64,000 nucleotides of DNA from Emydura subglobosa (Eukaryota > Chordata > Testudines > Chelidae). Below, piece by piece: positions 31,600 to 43,001 of the stretch. The position numbers and the translations under genes were made by a program. The notes beneath the pieces were generated by a model. It did no database searches and was not told the DNA's origin. It saw only the letters and a program-made list of their open reading frames with translations. Numbering within the stretch: the stretch's first letter is position 1; every line of letters starts with the position of its first letter. The stretch spans positions 70,858,111 through 70,922,110 of the forward strand of contig ML679956.1 in the NCBI GenBank assembly GCA_007922225.1. The letters are read 5' to 3'.

Positions 31600-32740
31600 G
31601 CCCTTTGGGGCATGCAAGGAACAGATTTTTAAATTATATACTAATGCTAGGAGTCTAGCATTAAATGAGGAATTGGAGATGCTTATGTATGCGGAAAAAA
31701 AAGATAGGCTTGGTATTACTGAAACTTGATGGGAGAGGGTCTTAGGATTGGAATATTAAAATTGACCATTACAACTTGTTCCAAAAGGATAGAGTGGGAA
31801 AAAGGGGCTTTCCTTTGAAGATAACGTTACCTGTTACAGAGTTAGAGATAACTCAGAATCACAGGATTTTGAATGCTTATAGATTATAGTTCTAACTGAT
31901 GAAACGAAAGAAGGGGGATACTGGTGCACAGCTGTTACAGACCACCCAATCTTCTTAGAGAACAGGACAAACTGCCCTTAAACATCTGTCCTAATGTGTA
32001 GGAAGAAAAACTGTGTTTTGATGGGTGACTTTAACCTGGGGATATTTGCTGGACATGCCGTGTGGCCAGTGACAAAACTTCCATAGCGTTTCCAAAAATA
32101 ACAAATGATAGTTTCTCAACACAGAGTCTTGCACCCAACCCGAGGCAGCTCAGTACTGGACCTCATCCTGACAGACAAAGAAAAGTTACTTGCTGACTTT
32201 AAAATTAGCAGTTCCCTAGGTATCAGTGAGCATGATCTGGTTACGTTGCCCATGTGCAAACAGAATATGGCACCAACTATTATTAAGTGTATTTGTAACT
32301 TTAAAAGTGCAATTTTTTTCAGAGATTAATGTAGTTGTTGGCATAACTGTTTGGGAACATAAATTTAAGGTGGGAAGTGCTAATGACAACTGGGATCTGT
32401 TCAAGGACATCCTACTGGGTGCCCCAAAAGCCATAAAACCATCCTGGTTAAAAGGAGATGTGGAAGTAGCAATAAAACATTACACACACACACATGTGTT
32501 TGAAAAAAGGGAAAGTAGATGGCAATGAATATCAACTACAAGTTAAAAATGTAGGCAACTGATAAAGGAATAAAAAGGAATTCTTGAAATATCAATTGCC
32601 AATCGGGTTAAAGATTATAAAGAGGCATTTTAAAAATAAATCAGGAATGAGAAAAATCCTAGATCAGATATAGGTCTATTGCTAGATGCAGATGGCAAAA
32701 TCGTAAATAGTGAAGTAGAAAAGTTCAATATATAAATAGA
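31600..32740 (+). pseudogene. CR1-type ORF2 endonuclease remnant
   Basis: NARSLALNEELEMLMYA and LGITET at the start, VLMGDFNLGIFAGHA in the middle (the Gly-Asp-Phe-Asn motif of apurinic-type LINE endonucleases), then GSSVLDLILTDKEKLLADFK and ISEHDLVTLP (the Ser-Glu-His-Asp site, normally SDH). A LLLDADGKIV-like stretch at about 32670 precedes the missing RT. Confidence 0.75.
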
Positions 32741-32994
32741 TTCTCACTCTTTTATTGTTGTTCAGAAAAGCAATTAAGTACACGCAGGCCCTCTAAGGTG
32801 TCTATTCTTTTCTTCCATTAGTAATAAAGTTTACAATGAAAACTACCTCAGAGGACTGACTCTGAGCTTTTTCTCATCATCTAGAGTAGCAGAGTCTTTG
32901 GCTAAAGCTTCTGCTTGGCTATTTCACGTGTAAACTCCAGCTACTATTTGAGTGCCAGGGGGAGTGGGTAGGCGCAAGCCCGCCCACTGCTAAA

Positions 32995-33480
32995 GGCCCC
33001 TCCCCTAGCCTAAGGGGAGGAGCCACCGGACCCAGGGCTCAACTGATTTTGTGAGACAACAAATGAAAAACCAGGAAGGGGCGTGACGGTCAGAGGGTCA
33101 AACGGAGGGAACACGGAGCAGAGAACCCCGGACAGCACCCACTGCTCCCGGAAGGCGTCAAGGGAGCCAGTGGACGCCGCCCAGAGGAACTCTGCCTGGA
33201 TGTGTGAACAGATGGAGGAACAGAGATAGGCCGCACAGTCACAGGGCGCCCCCCCCCTCCCCCTCTCCACAGCCAGCCTTCTCTCCCTGGTGTTATAGAT
33301 GGCCACTTTGGCCAGGGCCAGGAGGAGATTGACAAGGAGGTCCCGTTACTTTGTAGGGTCACGGACGGGGTGTGCATATAAAAACAAGTGTGGGGAAAAG
33401 TGCAGCCAGAACCTCAGCAGGAGGTTCAGGAGAAACTGGAACAAGGGCTGCAGCCTGGCGTAAACTCCAGGTTATAGGAG
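32995..33480 (-). pseudogene. LINE ORF2 C-terminal relic, possibly Tx1-like
   Basis: On the minus strand two frames carry LVNLLLALAKVAIYNTRE-type sequence, then ERGRGGAPCDCAAYLC and QAEFLWAASTGSLDAFREQW. The pattern (Cys-containing tail, then AFREQW and VLCSV) suggests the end of a LINE protein of the Tx1/L1 group. The assignment is from memory of that family's general look and is not secure. It is frameshifted near the C8 run at 33249. Confidence 0.4.
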
Positions 33481-34069
33481 GTCGGGCAGTTGCAGGAATG
33501 TGAGCGAAGCAGGGTGTGTCTATAGACTCAGGCTCGCGGGCTCACATTACAGCCCTGCAAATAGCCCTACAGATGTTCTGGGTCGGCTGGAGCTTGGACT
33601 CTGAAGCCTGGCGGAAGGGGGTGGGTTCCAGAGGCCGAGTGCCATCCTGAGCCCAAAGGTCTACCCAGCTATTTTTAGCACCGCAGCACAAGCCTGAGTC
33701 TAAAGACCCAGGCTCAAAGATTCACTGCAGCTGGGGTTTTTCCTTATGTAGACATACACACAGTGGTACATTTTCTGTGGTCAATTACGTTTTTCTAATA
33801 TAAAGATTAGAGGCGAGAGTCTCCTATACTCCACATCTAGGCAAAATGTCGTACTCATTAGTGTATTCAGCTGCATGGTTTGCTGCTTTGAAACTCACGG
33901 CATTTCCCCATATGTTTGGCTTTACAAAAATACACTTTTACAATTTTCTGATCCTTAAAAGGATTTGAAGGGAATTGCAGGACTCTCTTCACCCATCATC
34001 TACAGCCACCTCTGGTGAGAAACACAGCAATGCTTTAACGATGCACACCGACACTGCACATCCATTTTT
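33481..34069. other. No gene recognised
   Basis: Around 33510-33760 the words GTGTCTATAGACTCAGGCTC and TTATGTAGACATACAC at the far side suggest another diverged MITE. No coding sequence. Confidence 0.4.
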
Positions 34070-34545
34070 ATACAGCCACGCCAGCCCCGCCTCCACTCCA
34101 TGAGCTCCTACCTATCAGCACCAACTCACCATCATCACACAAGCCTACCTGCATCTGCACCAGCCTTCCCTCCCGCCACAAGCAACACCAGTTGCCCACC
34201 CCACAAATACCCCACCAGGCAGCACTAGTCTCCTCCACCAAAACCCACAAGCACCACCATCTGACAACAGCAGTCTCCCCCACCCCACTGATGCTCCACC
34301 TGGCAACACCAGCATCCCATCCTGAAGAACCAATCCTTCACCCCAAATGCCCACCCACAGCAACACCAACCCTCCACCATATAAGCACCCTCACCCAACA
34401 GCATAAGCTCCCACACCACATATTCTTCAGCCAGCAGCATCACCACCCTCACTCATCAAATGGCTCCCCAAATCCTCCTGTTATCCAAATCCCACAATCC
34501 TTTGCAGCTCTTGAGTCACCAGGTGACATTTTTTATCTCACTCCC
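34070..34545. repeat. CACC-rich degenerate minisatellite
   Basis: Strong strand asymmetry: nearly 500 bases of C/A-rich sequence built from imperfect CCACC, CAGCA and CACCA units with recurring words such as CTCCACC, CAACACCAGC and CACAAGC at roughly 30-45 base intervals. Open frames on both strands arise from the composition. A short CA microsatellite follows at 34552-34563. Confidence 0.65.
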
Positions 34546-34747
34546 ATCACACACACACACACACCAATAAAAAGATTGAGAACCACTGTGTTAAAGCATT
34601 TTTTTCAGTGACAAGACGTGTCCTAGCTTATGCTTGGGCAGAACCACAAAGTGAGATATGCTACGATGCTGTTCCACTGGGCAAAGGGGAGACCTCATGT
34701 TAATTGAGTTCGTATTCAGTTGTAGTCCAGAAGGATTCATTCCCTAG

Positions 34748-34847
34748 GTAGCAAGCAGGATCCCTGAGCTGGATGGCAGGGAACATTTTGTCACTGGAAA
34801 CACGGTGTTTACTCACGACGGCCAGACCAAAATGACCTTGGCAATGG
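34748..34847 (+). pseudogene. Elastase pseudogene, exon 4-like
   Basis: GAGCTGGATGGCAGGGAACA up to TGACCTTGGCAATGG, followed by a GTAATTT donor, matches the 3' two thirds of functional exon 4 (GAGTTGGATGGCACTGAATA, GACCTTGGGAATGG, GTAATTT). The first part of the exon is shortened by about 30 bases, and a one-base deletion shifts the frame near the 3' end. The splice acceptor CCCTAG and the donor are still recognisable. Confidence 0.8.
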
Positions 34848-35084
34848 GTAATTTAAAACAACAATCATGCTTGTACTTAATCATTCATATCATTGCATTT
34901 TAAATTATTCCTTTTGGGTTCGGTCCCAGAGTTTAGCTCCTATTTTAGGCTATTTGTTTAGTTAAAATGTAGCGAGAGAAAAGTATGGTTACGGCACCTG
35001 TATATAAGGCATCGACCATGCTGTGCCCCCTGGAATTTTCAGGGACTCTGATGATGGCAAACATGCTGACTCTGAGGCTTAAGA

Positions 35085-35360
35085 TTTGTCAGCATAGCCA
35101 TGTCGCTTAGGCGTGCAAAAACCCACACCCACTAAAGGGCATAGCCCTGGCAGCAAAACCCCCATGGTAGGTGCAGTTATGCTGACAGAAGAGTGCTTCT
35201 GTCAGTTTAGCTGAAGTAGTTTAGGGAGGTGGAATTCCTTTGATAGCATAGCTACACCTTTTGTCAGTTTATGCTGCGTCTCCACTGGAGGGTCTCTGCC
35301 GTCATAGCTGTACTAGTGTCGCTGTGCTGTGAAAGTGAAGCGTGGACAATCCCTAAGATT
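35085..35360. mobile_element. Probable diverged MITE
   Basis: Repeated GTCAGCATAGC, GCTGACAGAAGAGTGCTTCT, TTGATAGCATAGC and GCGTGGACAATCCC words resemble the element at 39731-40011. Ends are not sharp. Confidence 0.45.
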
Positions 35361-36734
35361 CTCAGAGTGCAAGACTGACCGGAAGGATCTTCGAGGCACC
35401 ATATTCTCAGCTCTTGACTAACTCGTACACATCTCACAAAAGGTACCTGTATTTACAATCCTGTTATGCTGGAAAGTTTTAATAGCTGCCAGCAAGCATG
35501 TCTTTCATCTAAGCAGTCAGAGATCTGATTAAAGCTGATGAGCATGCTAGCCATTCTCCCATTCAGCTACATGGGAGAAGCAATTAAGCTTCTTTATGGG
35601 GTAAGATAGCTGAAACAATAGAAGCCACCTCCCAAGGCACTACACTATGTAGAAAAGCCTGAGTCAGAACTAACTCAGGGAAGTAAGAGGGGGTTACCGG
35701 GGGCCTGGAAACACAGGGGCTGAGGAATAGATTGCTTGCAGTTATGTTTGTCTGGGAAAGTGTCAAAGGTAGATAGAAACAGGAAAGTGATTAGAAAGCC
35801 AGCAGAAAGTCAGAGAAGCCGTTGTGCGCATGGCCCTGAGTGAGAGCACAGACAGAGCACCTCAGGGCACAGGAATGACAGGCTTGGAAACTGTGAGCAA
35901 GACAACTTCCTGATGTGTTCTGGGAGGCAGGGCTTTGTCTACGTTCGTTGTAAACAAGCAGGACTGCACCAAAGAAATATCTGACGCCATCATCAATTTC
36001 TCCTCCTGATGGAAACAACCTGGCAAGACCCTAAATATTGGTCAGCTGCTCAGGTCAAGGGGCAACAATATGCATTGTCTTACGGTGATCCCTTGATAGT
36101 GCCAGCCCCTTATAATGTCAAGGCAAATGATAGTTATAGTGACAAGAGAGGTGAGGACGGAAGATGTTCATGGTGAGCACAGTAAGTTTGCAGAAGACCA
36201 TTTCCATGTGTTCAAACACAGGCCCACTTTTCATGGGGACATACATGTGCAAATCTTTGATTTGTGTGCGCACATTAGCTAGACAGTTGTTCGGCTACTC
36301 ATACATGTACACAGAGCAGGGATCTGCATGCACATGTCTGCTCGTGCATGCGCAAAGTTGGTCTGTATGTACATGCATGCAAATGTGGATCTACAGTAAA
36401 TGCAAGTCATGCCCTCCAGAGGAAGACAGGGCATGTGATAACAGGGGCTGAAAAGACAAGCACTTGCAATGTCTTTGTCGAGTTGCCTGGTAAGACACTA
36501 ATTCTGCAGTGCCATGTATGAGTCCATGTGCTTATGTGTGATGTGCTGACATGACAGTGCTGGGGCCCTCTATCTCCCCAAGTATCTGAAGTCTGGGAAA
36601 GTCAGCCATCACGCTACATTTCTGTTGTGGAGGTCATCCAAGGTGATGTCCTGCCACCTGACATGATGCAATCTCATACACTGGGATGCCATGAAATGCA
36701 GAGCTGGTTTTCTCCTTCTATTCTTTCCCTTCAG

Positions 36735-36870
36735 ATAGTGGCAGCCTGCCTGCCAAATTGCAAAAAAACCCTATTTTTCCCGGTAGTTGACCCAGCCACC
36801 TATTCTCAGCCTGACTGATGGAGTTATTATGCCCAGGACAACATGGCACATATGGGCAAAGGTGGTCTGA
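36735..36870 (+). pseudogene. Elastase pseudogene, exon 6-like
   Basis: After a TTCAG acceptor the sequence reads SGSLPAKLQ and FPVVDPATYSQPD, then an in-frame TGA, then WSYYAQDNMAHMG. It lines up with [20 protein letters not shown] and [16 protein letters not shown] of functional exon 6. Both structural cysteines of this exon are lost. Lies 1.9 kb after the exon 4-like copy in the same orientation, so one decayed gene copy is likely. I could not find exon 5 or 7 of it. Confidence 0.8.
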
Positions 36871-39390
36871 AGCCTGGATCCTCTATAAGAACTGCATTTA
36901 CTTGTCTTGCTTAAATCTTGGCTATAGTTATTGTCCCATATCCCCTCCACTTTGTGAATCACTAATACAGATGAGCTGAAAAGGATACCTAGACTTCTCT
37001 AAAGCAAACTTTTCCTGTGCCCACGAGGGACCAGGTTACACAGGCAGCAGATTTAAGCGCATCCCCTATGCACTGCTGAAGCAGTGATGGAGGAGTGACT
37101 CCATGTCACAGGTCAGCCAGGACAGCTTCAGCAGGTCTGTCCCTTTAAGGGCACCTCTTCCCTCCCACTGCTGGTAGTAGTCACCGAGATCAGGCCAGGA
37201 GACAACACACTAGCATGACTCCTGCCCAGCCCAGCTACCCCATTCCCACCAGCCAAGCAAGCTCTAGGAGGGAGAGCGTCCCTGTAAGGGCATCCGTACT
37301 GCACCGGGTAGCAGCAGACTAGGGCACCAAAGTAGCAAGCACAGAGACCTCACTGGAAACCAAGCTGACCATCAAGCAGTCAAGAAAGGTACGTGCAAGT
37401 CAATAAAATTCTCTCCCTCTGTCCCTGTTTAGTGCGAGAGACAGAGCTCTGGCTGTCCATTAAACATCACATTAGCATTCAGTGCCGCGACAGGGTCGTA
37501 GACCTCGTGTCATCACAGACTATCTGCATCAGTGCTCGGTTACCACACTTTTCCTCTGACCCCCCGGGAAGGGATAGCCGACATAGGTGGCAGCTAATAT
37601 GGTGAATACATTCACCACATCCCTAATTATTGTTGTAGATCATAGGTTCCTTTCACAAAGACAGACAGAGCTGCTGGAAGACAAGCTGCTGGACCTAGCA
37701 GCTGCCCATGGTAAGAGGATACATTTCCATGTGCCGTATTATGCAACGCAGTCCTGGGGGGCACCATTTTTCTGTTGTATGTGCTAACGTAAAAGAAAGA
37801 TGATCTGTGTGGATAAAAATCAGATCGACTGATGATACACTGGTGAAAGCTGATATACACAAGCCGGAAATCCAACCCATCCCCTTGAAACTGGCCTTCA
37901 GTAGTTGATACAGGACAACATCCATTAAAAAGGGTGGCAAAGCTAATTGTTCAAATCTCTGCAAAATCCCATTGACCGCAGGGAGACCTTTGTTATGTCA
38001 CATCCATAATGTATCAACCTCAGCTCTGATCATAACATGATGCTACAGGCCGGCTGGGGCTTTGCACAACTCATGCTACGCTTAGGATTACAGGGTTTGT
38101 CTGGCAAAACGCATGGCCCAGTATTAACATGACACCTCTTGACTGCTAAAGCTATATTTAAAAAATGTGCTTCACATCCTAAATAATTAAATCTGGTGGT
38201 AAATTAGGTACAGAGCCTGATTTTGTAGCCTAGTGACTTAGATTGAATGTGCCAGGCTGCTGAGCCTCTCTTTGTGGCATGCTCAAAGTCTATCCTGTAT
38301 AAAAAGAAAAGCAGATACCGTTGGTGAGGAAGTTATCCCAGTTGCCTCCAGCAAGGGGATTACAGCTCCTGGGGGAGCCATTCCTTTCTTAAAGAATGGT
38401 ACAGGATGGAACTTTACCACCGAGGCTCTTTTGCCGTACATAAACCCTGGAAGCAGTGCATTTGTTCACATCAGAGACATGCCTGCACATGATTCTGTGG
38501 CTGTGCGAGCTGCTTATTTATTTAGAAGCTCAGGTGCGTAGATGTGATGAGTTATCTCTGAGCTAGCCTAAGCTTTAGTTACTGCTGAGTCCCGAGCCTA
38601 TTTAAGCCTGATGAGTCATTCCTGAGCCAGAGAGTGTGATGAGTCATTAGAGGCAATTACCTGCAAGTCTTGTGATTGGCCATTCAACCAGGGGTCTACA
38701 GGCGAAGATCCACCCAGGTGACCCCAAAGCACGTGTATAGACTCATAAGGGATGGCTTCTCTCCAGTCTGCTCAACATTGCTATCTGGCTGGGAACACGT
38801 TCCTTGCCAGTAGTTTTGAGACTGCTCTTGCTCTAGTCTATGGCCATTTCTACATTAACCAGTCCCTGTTCCAGCCTGCATCTGCTCCTGCCTCAGCTGT
38901 TCAACTGGCAATTCTGACAATAGAAAACAAAGATGGTTCTTGCCACAAGGAAATTTAGTCTTAAAAATATGACTTGTTCCGGACCATGTGTTGAGTGAGA
39001 GTCACTAGGATCCTGGTCTCCAGGGGTATGTGTGCCTACATAGCCTGCAGCAGCGAGCCTCCCAGGCCTGGGGGATGGACTTGGGGTAGTGGGGCTCATC
39101 CTAGTGCTCAGATCAGAGCTTTGAGGTGCAGCTCCGGTGGGGGGAATTGTGTTCTGAAGCCCACCCAGGCTTCAGAGCCTGAGCTCCAGCCCAAGCCGTG
39201 ACTTCAGAGCCGTGACACACAGCTCTTTCAAAGGGCAAGCATGAGCCCTGCTGCCCCGAGTCGGTCCGGGAGGCTCGCTCCAGCACTCTCGATAGATGTA
39301 CCCCAAGTGAGCCAGTGACCTGCCCTGCAAAAGTTTGGCAAAACTGAATTTGGAATCCCTAAAGGAGTTAGTTCACTCCTCTCTCCTTCC
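36871..39390. other. No gene recognised
   Basis: Unique-looking sequence with scattered short frames. One 89-codon frame at 38272-38541 has a balanced composition but no known motif and no splice context I can defend. Confidence 0.45.
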
Positions 39391-39730
39391 CTGTGCTCGC
39401 TTAGGCCTGGATTCTCAAAGGTGTTTACCTAGCTTCCATTCATCTCAATGGAAATTAGAGGCCTAAATACCTTTGAGGATCTGGACCTTGGCAGATGGAT
39501 ACACTGGGGGAAGACGAAGGCTGATGGAGACAGGGTGAAACATAATGAATTCCTCCAAGTCTATGCTGAGGCAATATCACAGGCCCAGAGAACCTTTCTA
39601 TCGGCCTCCACTGAAGCTGCCAAAACCCACGTGAAGGAGTTTTCCAGACTGGTAAACGTTTCATCAATGCTGAGTGCCTGCAGCCTGCAACAGAACCCCA
39701 CACAGTGCTGCAAAAAACCATCATCACTGA

Positions 39731-40011
39731 GGGCTGGTCTACACTGAAAAGTTACATTGGCATACACTTGCCAGGGGTGTGAAAAATCCACATCCCTGAT
39801 AGATGTAGCTGTGCTGACCTAACCACCAGTGTAGACAGTGTGGCTGGCAGAAGAATTCTTCTGTCAATCATCTACTACCTCTTGGGTGGTGAATTCACTA
39901 CAGCAATGGGAAGACCCTCTCCTGTCACTGTAGTGAGTGTCTACACCGAAACGCTACCGTGACATAGCTGCAGTTGTGCTACCATAGCATTTTAAGTGTA
40001 GATGTAGTCTA
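39731..40011. mobile_element. MITE-like element
   Basis: Left end GGGCTGGTCTACACTGAAAA and right end TTTTAAGTGTAGATGTAGTC are imperfect inverted repeats, with a second ACCAGTGTAGACAGTGTGGC inside. Non-coding DNA-transposon derivative common in turtle-type genomes by my recollection. Confidence 0.65.
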
Positions 40012-40084
40012 GAAAATTCACAACTATTCAGCAAAGCTTCAACCTGGATCTGCCATGTCTGCTCCCATGATCCAACAATCAGCC

Positions 40085-41662
40085 TGCTTTCCCAGAATTC
40101 AGTACATTCACTTCTCAAGAAGTGCTGACCACCCTAAATGAATCTCAGTCCAAGATTTATGAACCCAACCTGGGCCCTTCCTGGCTTGTAAAAGAGGGTC
40201 ATAAGCAACTGGTGCAAGCTCCTGAACAAAATAACCAATGCATCATTCAGGGAAAGAATCTTCCATTCTTCAAACACACAATTGGCCAATCGACACTGAG
40301 GAAAATTAGCCTAAATGCATCGGTTCTAGCCAACCGCCGCCCAGCATCAAACCTCCCGTTCCTGGACACGCTCATAGAGAAGCTAGCAAAAAGGCAACTA
40401 CAAGTTAATCTAATTGAAGCCAACACTCTAGACTGGACACAAACTGCATTCAAGCCATGATATGGAACTGCAACCACTTTACAGGCACTGATGGATGATC
40501 TCCTCCTGTCAGTGGATAGAGGGCAGACATCCCTTCTCATCCTCTTGACCATGTTGCAGAATTCAACAGTGCTCTTTTGCTTAAAAGAGGTGGCAGGGGT
40601 GCAGGCTAATGTGGTAAAATGGTGAGAGTCCTTCCTGGAAGGATGCACCCAATGACTGGTTACGGGAAACAGCATTTCTGTCACTTAGACCCCTCACTTG
40701 GGTCCTACAAAGATCAATGCTCTCTCCCATTCTTTTCAACAGCTATATGCAACTACTAGGTGAACTGGTCAGATGACATGGACTCAAGTGCCAGCAATAT
40801 GCAAGGGATCATAGAAGATTAGGGTTGGAAGGGACCTCGGGAGGTCATCTAGTCCAACCCCCGAATAGTGATACACGGCTTTAACTATCTTTCACCACAT
40901 ACGACCCCACCACCACCACCAAGGTTGCCCAGTGCTTGGACGAGATCAGCTCATGGATGAAATTGAACCTGAGCAAGACCGAGGTGATGGTGGTGGGCAG
41001 AGGAAAGCGCTTTGAAGAGTTTGCAGCCCCAGTGCGATCTCCTTTGGTTGAAGATTCACACCCACAAGTGACCAATTCAGTCCGTAGTTAGGAGTGCTTC
41101 TCGATGCTTCACTGATACAAAACTCACATAACAGCAGCTATGAGCAATACTTTCTACCATCTCTGGCTGGCCAGGAGACCTTGTCCCATCCTGGCAGGTG
41201 ATGACCTGGCCTCACTTACTGACACCTAAATCACCTCTTGGACTACGATAATGAGATATAGCTGGTCATGAAGCCTTCAGCACTTAGGAGATCCCACTAG
41301 TTCAGAACACTGCAGTACATGTCCTCAGCAACACAGGTGATTGCAAGCACATCAGACCTGTCCTCCACGCTCTGGCTTCCCATAGACTATTGCATCAAGT
41401 TCAAAGTCTCCAGCCTTATTTTCGCAGTGCTCAATGACCTAGGCTCAGGATATCTAAAGGATCACTTAAAGCGACAACTACACTCCTCTGGCAGAATGGA
41501 ACTCTCTACAGTCAGAAGCTCCTCTGTGCCAAGACAGAACTTTCTTGGGGGGGCCAGTCTGAGACTGTGGAATGAACATCTCCAGAAGCTAAGGCCCATC
41601 CCAAACCTCACTACTTTCGCTCGAAGTGCAAGGTGCATTTCTTTGATCTGCCGTCTCTAAAG
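40085..41662 (+). mobile_element. L2-type LINE ORF2 relic, interrupted by CR1
   Basis: Translated segments in order: ANRRPASNLPFLDTLIEKLA (RT fingers), LQALMDDLLLSVDRGQTSLL (up to motif A), CQQYA at 40793, then the CR1 insertion, then VAQCLDEISSWMKLNLSKTE and VMVVGRGKRF, and a C-terminal part with LHALASHRLLHQVQ-type and FAVLNDLGSGYL segments. Several frameshifts. The fragment at 24700-25090 on the other strand is the same family. Confidence 0.8.
40806..40862 (-). mobile_element. CR1 3' end nested in L2 LINE
   Basis: On +: GGATCATAGAAGATTAGGGT and GGACCTCGGGAGGTCATCTA. It separates CAATATGCA from GATACACGGC, that is, it sits in the middle of the L2 catalytic YADD-type site. Confidence 0.82.
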
Positions 41663-41682
41663 TAAACATATAGCAAGACGTG

Positions 41683-41683
41683 C

Positions 41684-41717
<34 letters not shown>

Positions 41718-41721
41718 TATA
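41683..41721. repeat. GT/TA microsatellite
   Basis: GTGTGTGT followed by TATATATA dinucleotides after the L2 relic. Confidence 0.9.
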
Positions 41722-41724
41722 AAA

Positions 41725-42658
41725 AAACAAACAAACAAGACACTCCCCTGCACACATTTCTCCCCTGGGGAGCGGATGGAAGCACAAACACGGGATAGAT
41801 GTTAGTCATGACACTTGACGTACTACTGGATGGCTCTCAGGTACTACGGTGATAAGCCGAGTAGAAGAGCCTGTGTAGAATAGAACAGAGACATCCTGTG
41901 TTCACAGAATCAGCCTAAGCCTTCTGAATGCTGGTCAAACACTTTGTGTCCACCCCTAACCGTCTGTACATCTATATGCTCTTCTTACTAGTTAGAGCGG
42001 AGCAGAGGGCCTTATGACCCTTAACACTTAACCAGGTAGCTTTAAACTGTTCAAGTGCCAATGTGGATGTTTCCAATGGGATTATGGGAATCTGACTTCT
42101 CCCTGCTAAATTCCCCCAGGTGCTCTGGCAGTATCTCACAAGCCCTGCAAAATCGCCCAGTAGCGATTGCTGCTGAGAGCTGCTCCCATAGCTTTGGGCA
42201 ATGCAACTGAATCAGGCTAGCTCAGTGCAGGTGAGGCTGTGAAGCGGAAGTGCAAGCCTTCTTAGGCTGAAAGAACCCGGCCAGGCTGGATTAAGGTATA
42301 AGAACTTTAGGTCCATGCCTAGGGCCCTGGCTCCTAGGCCACGCGATTACATCTGAATCTCAGCGTTCATTAAAACAGACTGAAGTTTGTAGCTCTCCTG
42401 GTTGTGAACAAATGTGACTCAAGGGTAACCAGTGCAGTGACGTCTGCCTGGGTGCAGAGAGCCTGAAACAATAGCTCTGAGAGGTATGGGTGGGAGAAGG
42501 GGGCTGAGAACGCCACCTCAGCAGAGAACTCCATGTGGCAGAAAGAGAAGATGTGCAGTAACCTCAATGTATCCACCCAAACGATGACTCCTGAGGTAAA
42601 TATTGGTGCCCACCCCTGCTGCTAGCTCTGCTGCTCCTGGGAGATGAGAGGTCCCTCC
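41725..42658. other. No feature recognised
   Basis: No coding motif or repeat end seen. Confidence 0.4.
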
Positions 42659-42666
42659 CCCTATTG

Positions 42667-42993
42667 CAATGTTTCTCAATTAAATTTGGCCACGGAACCC
42701 TTTTGAACTCGATAAATAATTGCGGAACCCCCCAAAGTCTTAACAGTATTTTTACATATGGGGCCAAAAAAAATGTCGAAATAAGCAAATTATATACAAA
42801 CAACTAGGTCAGCGTTTCTCAATTAAATATCAAATAAATTACACTTACACTTGATATCCTCTGCCGAAAAATCCGGGACATCTTCCCTTTTTTGGTGGCG
42901 CGGAGAACAGCTGCTCTCGGCGGCGGAGAACAGCTGATCGTGGAACCCCAACAGTGTTCCCCGGTTCCGCGGAACACCAATTGAGAAACACTG
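42667..42993. mobile_element. hAT-like MITE with duplicated end and perfect 8-bp target duplication
   Basis: Left end CAATGTTTCTCAATTAAA, right end CAATTGAGAAACACTG. The octamer CCCTATTG is present on both sides (42659-42666 and 42994-43001). A second copy of the terminal repeat, CAGCGTTTCTCAATTAAA, starts inside at 42810, so the 3' part alone (42810-42993) looks like a complete smaller element. Interior non-coding. Confidence 0.88.
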
Positions 42994-43001
42994 CCCTATT
43001 G

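Larger units (their letters stand above)
31030..32740 (+). mobile_element. CR1-group LINE, decayed, ORF1 and 5' half of ORF2
   Basis: ORF1 esterase-like remnants (31060-31570) precede endonuclease remnants (31630-32330) and the stretch up to the start of RT (32340-32740). This is the CR1-group two-ORF order. It ends near 32740 before any RT catalytic motif. Many stops and frameshifts. Confidence 0.78.

Noticed and set aside
34570..34595. GATTGAGAACCACTG as the right end of a further hAT element including the CACC-rich block.
   Set aside because: No matching left end with the octamer TGTTAAAG could be found upstream.
38272..38541. 89-codon open frame with a balanced composition as a possible gene or elastase pseudogene exon 7.
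   Set aside because: Only a few bases near GATTACAG and TACAGGATGG resemble exon 7. The catalytic Ser region and the rest do not align, and no other family was recognised.
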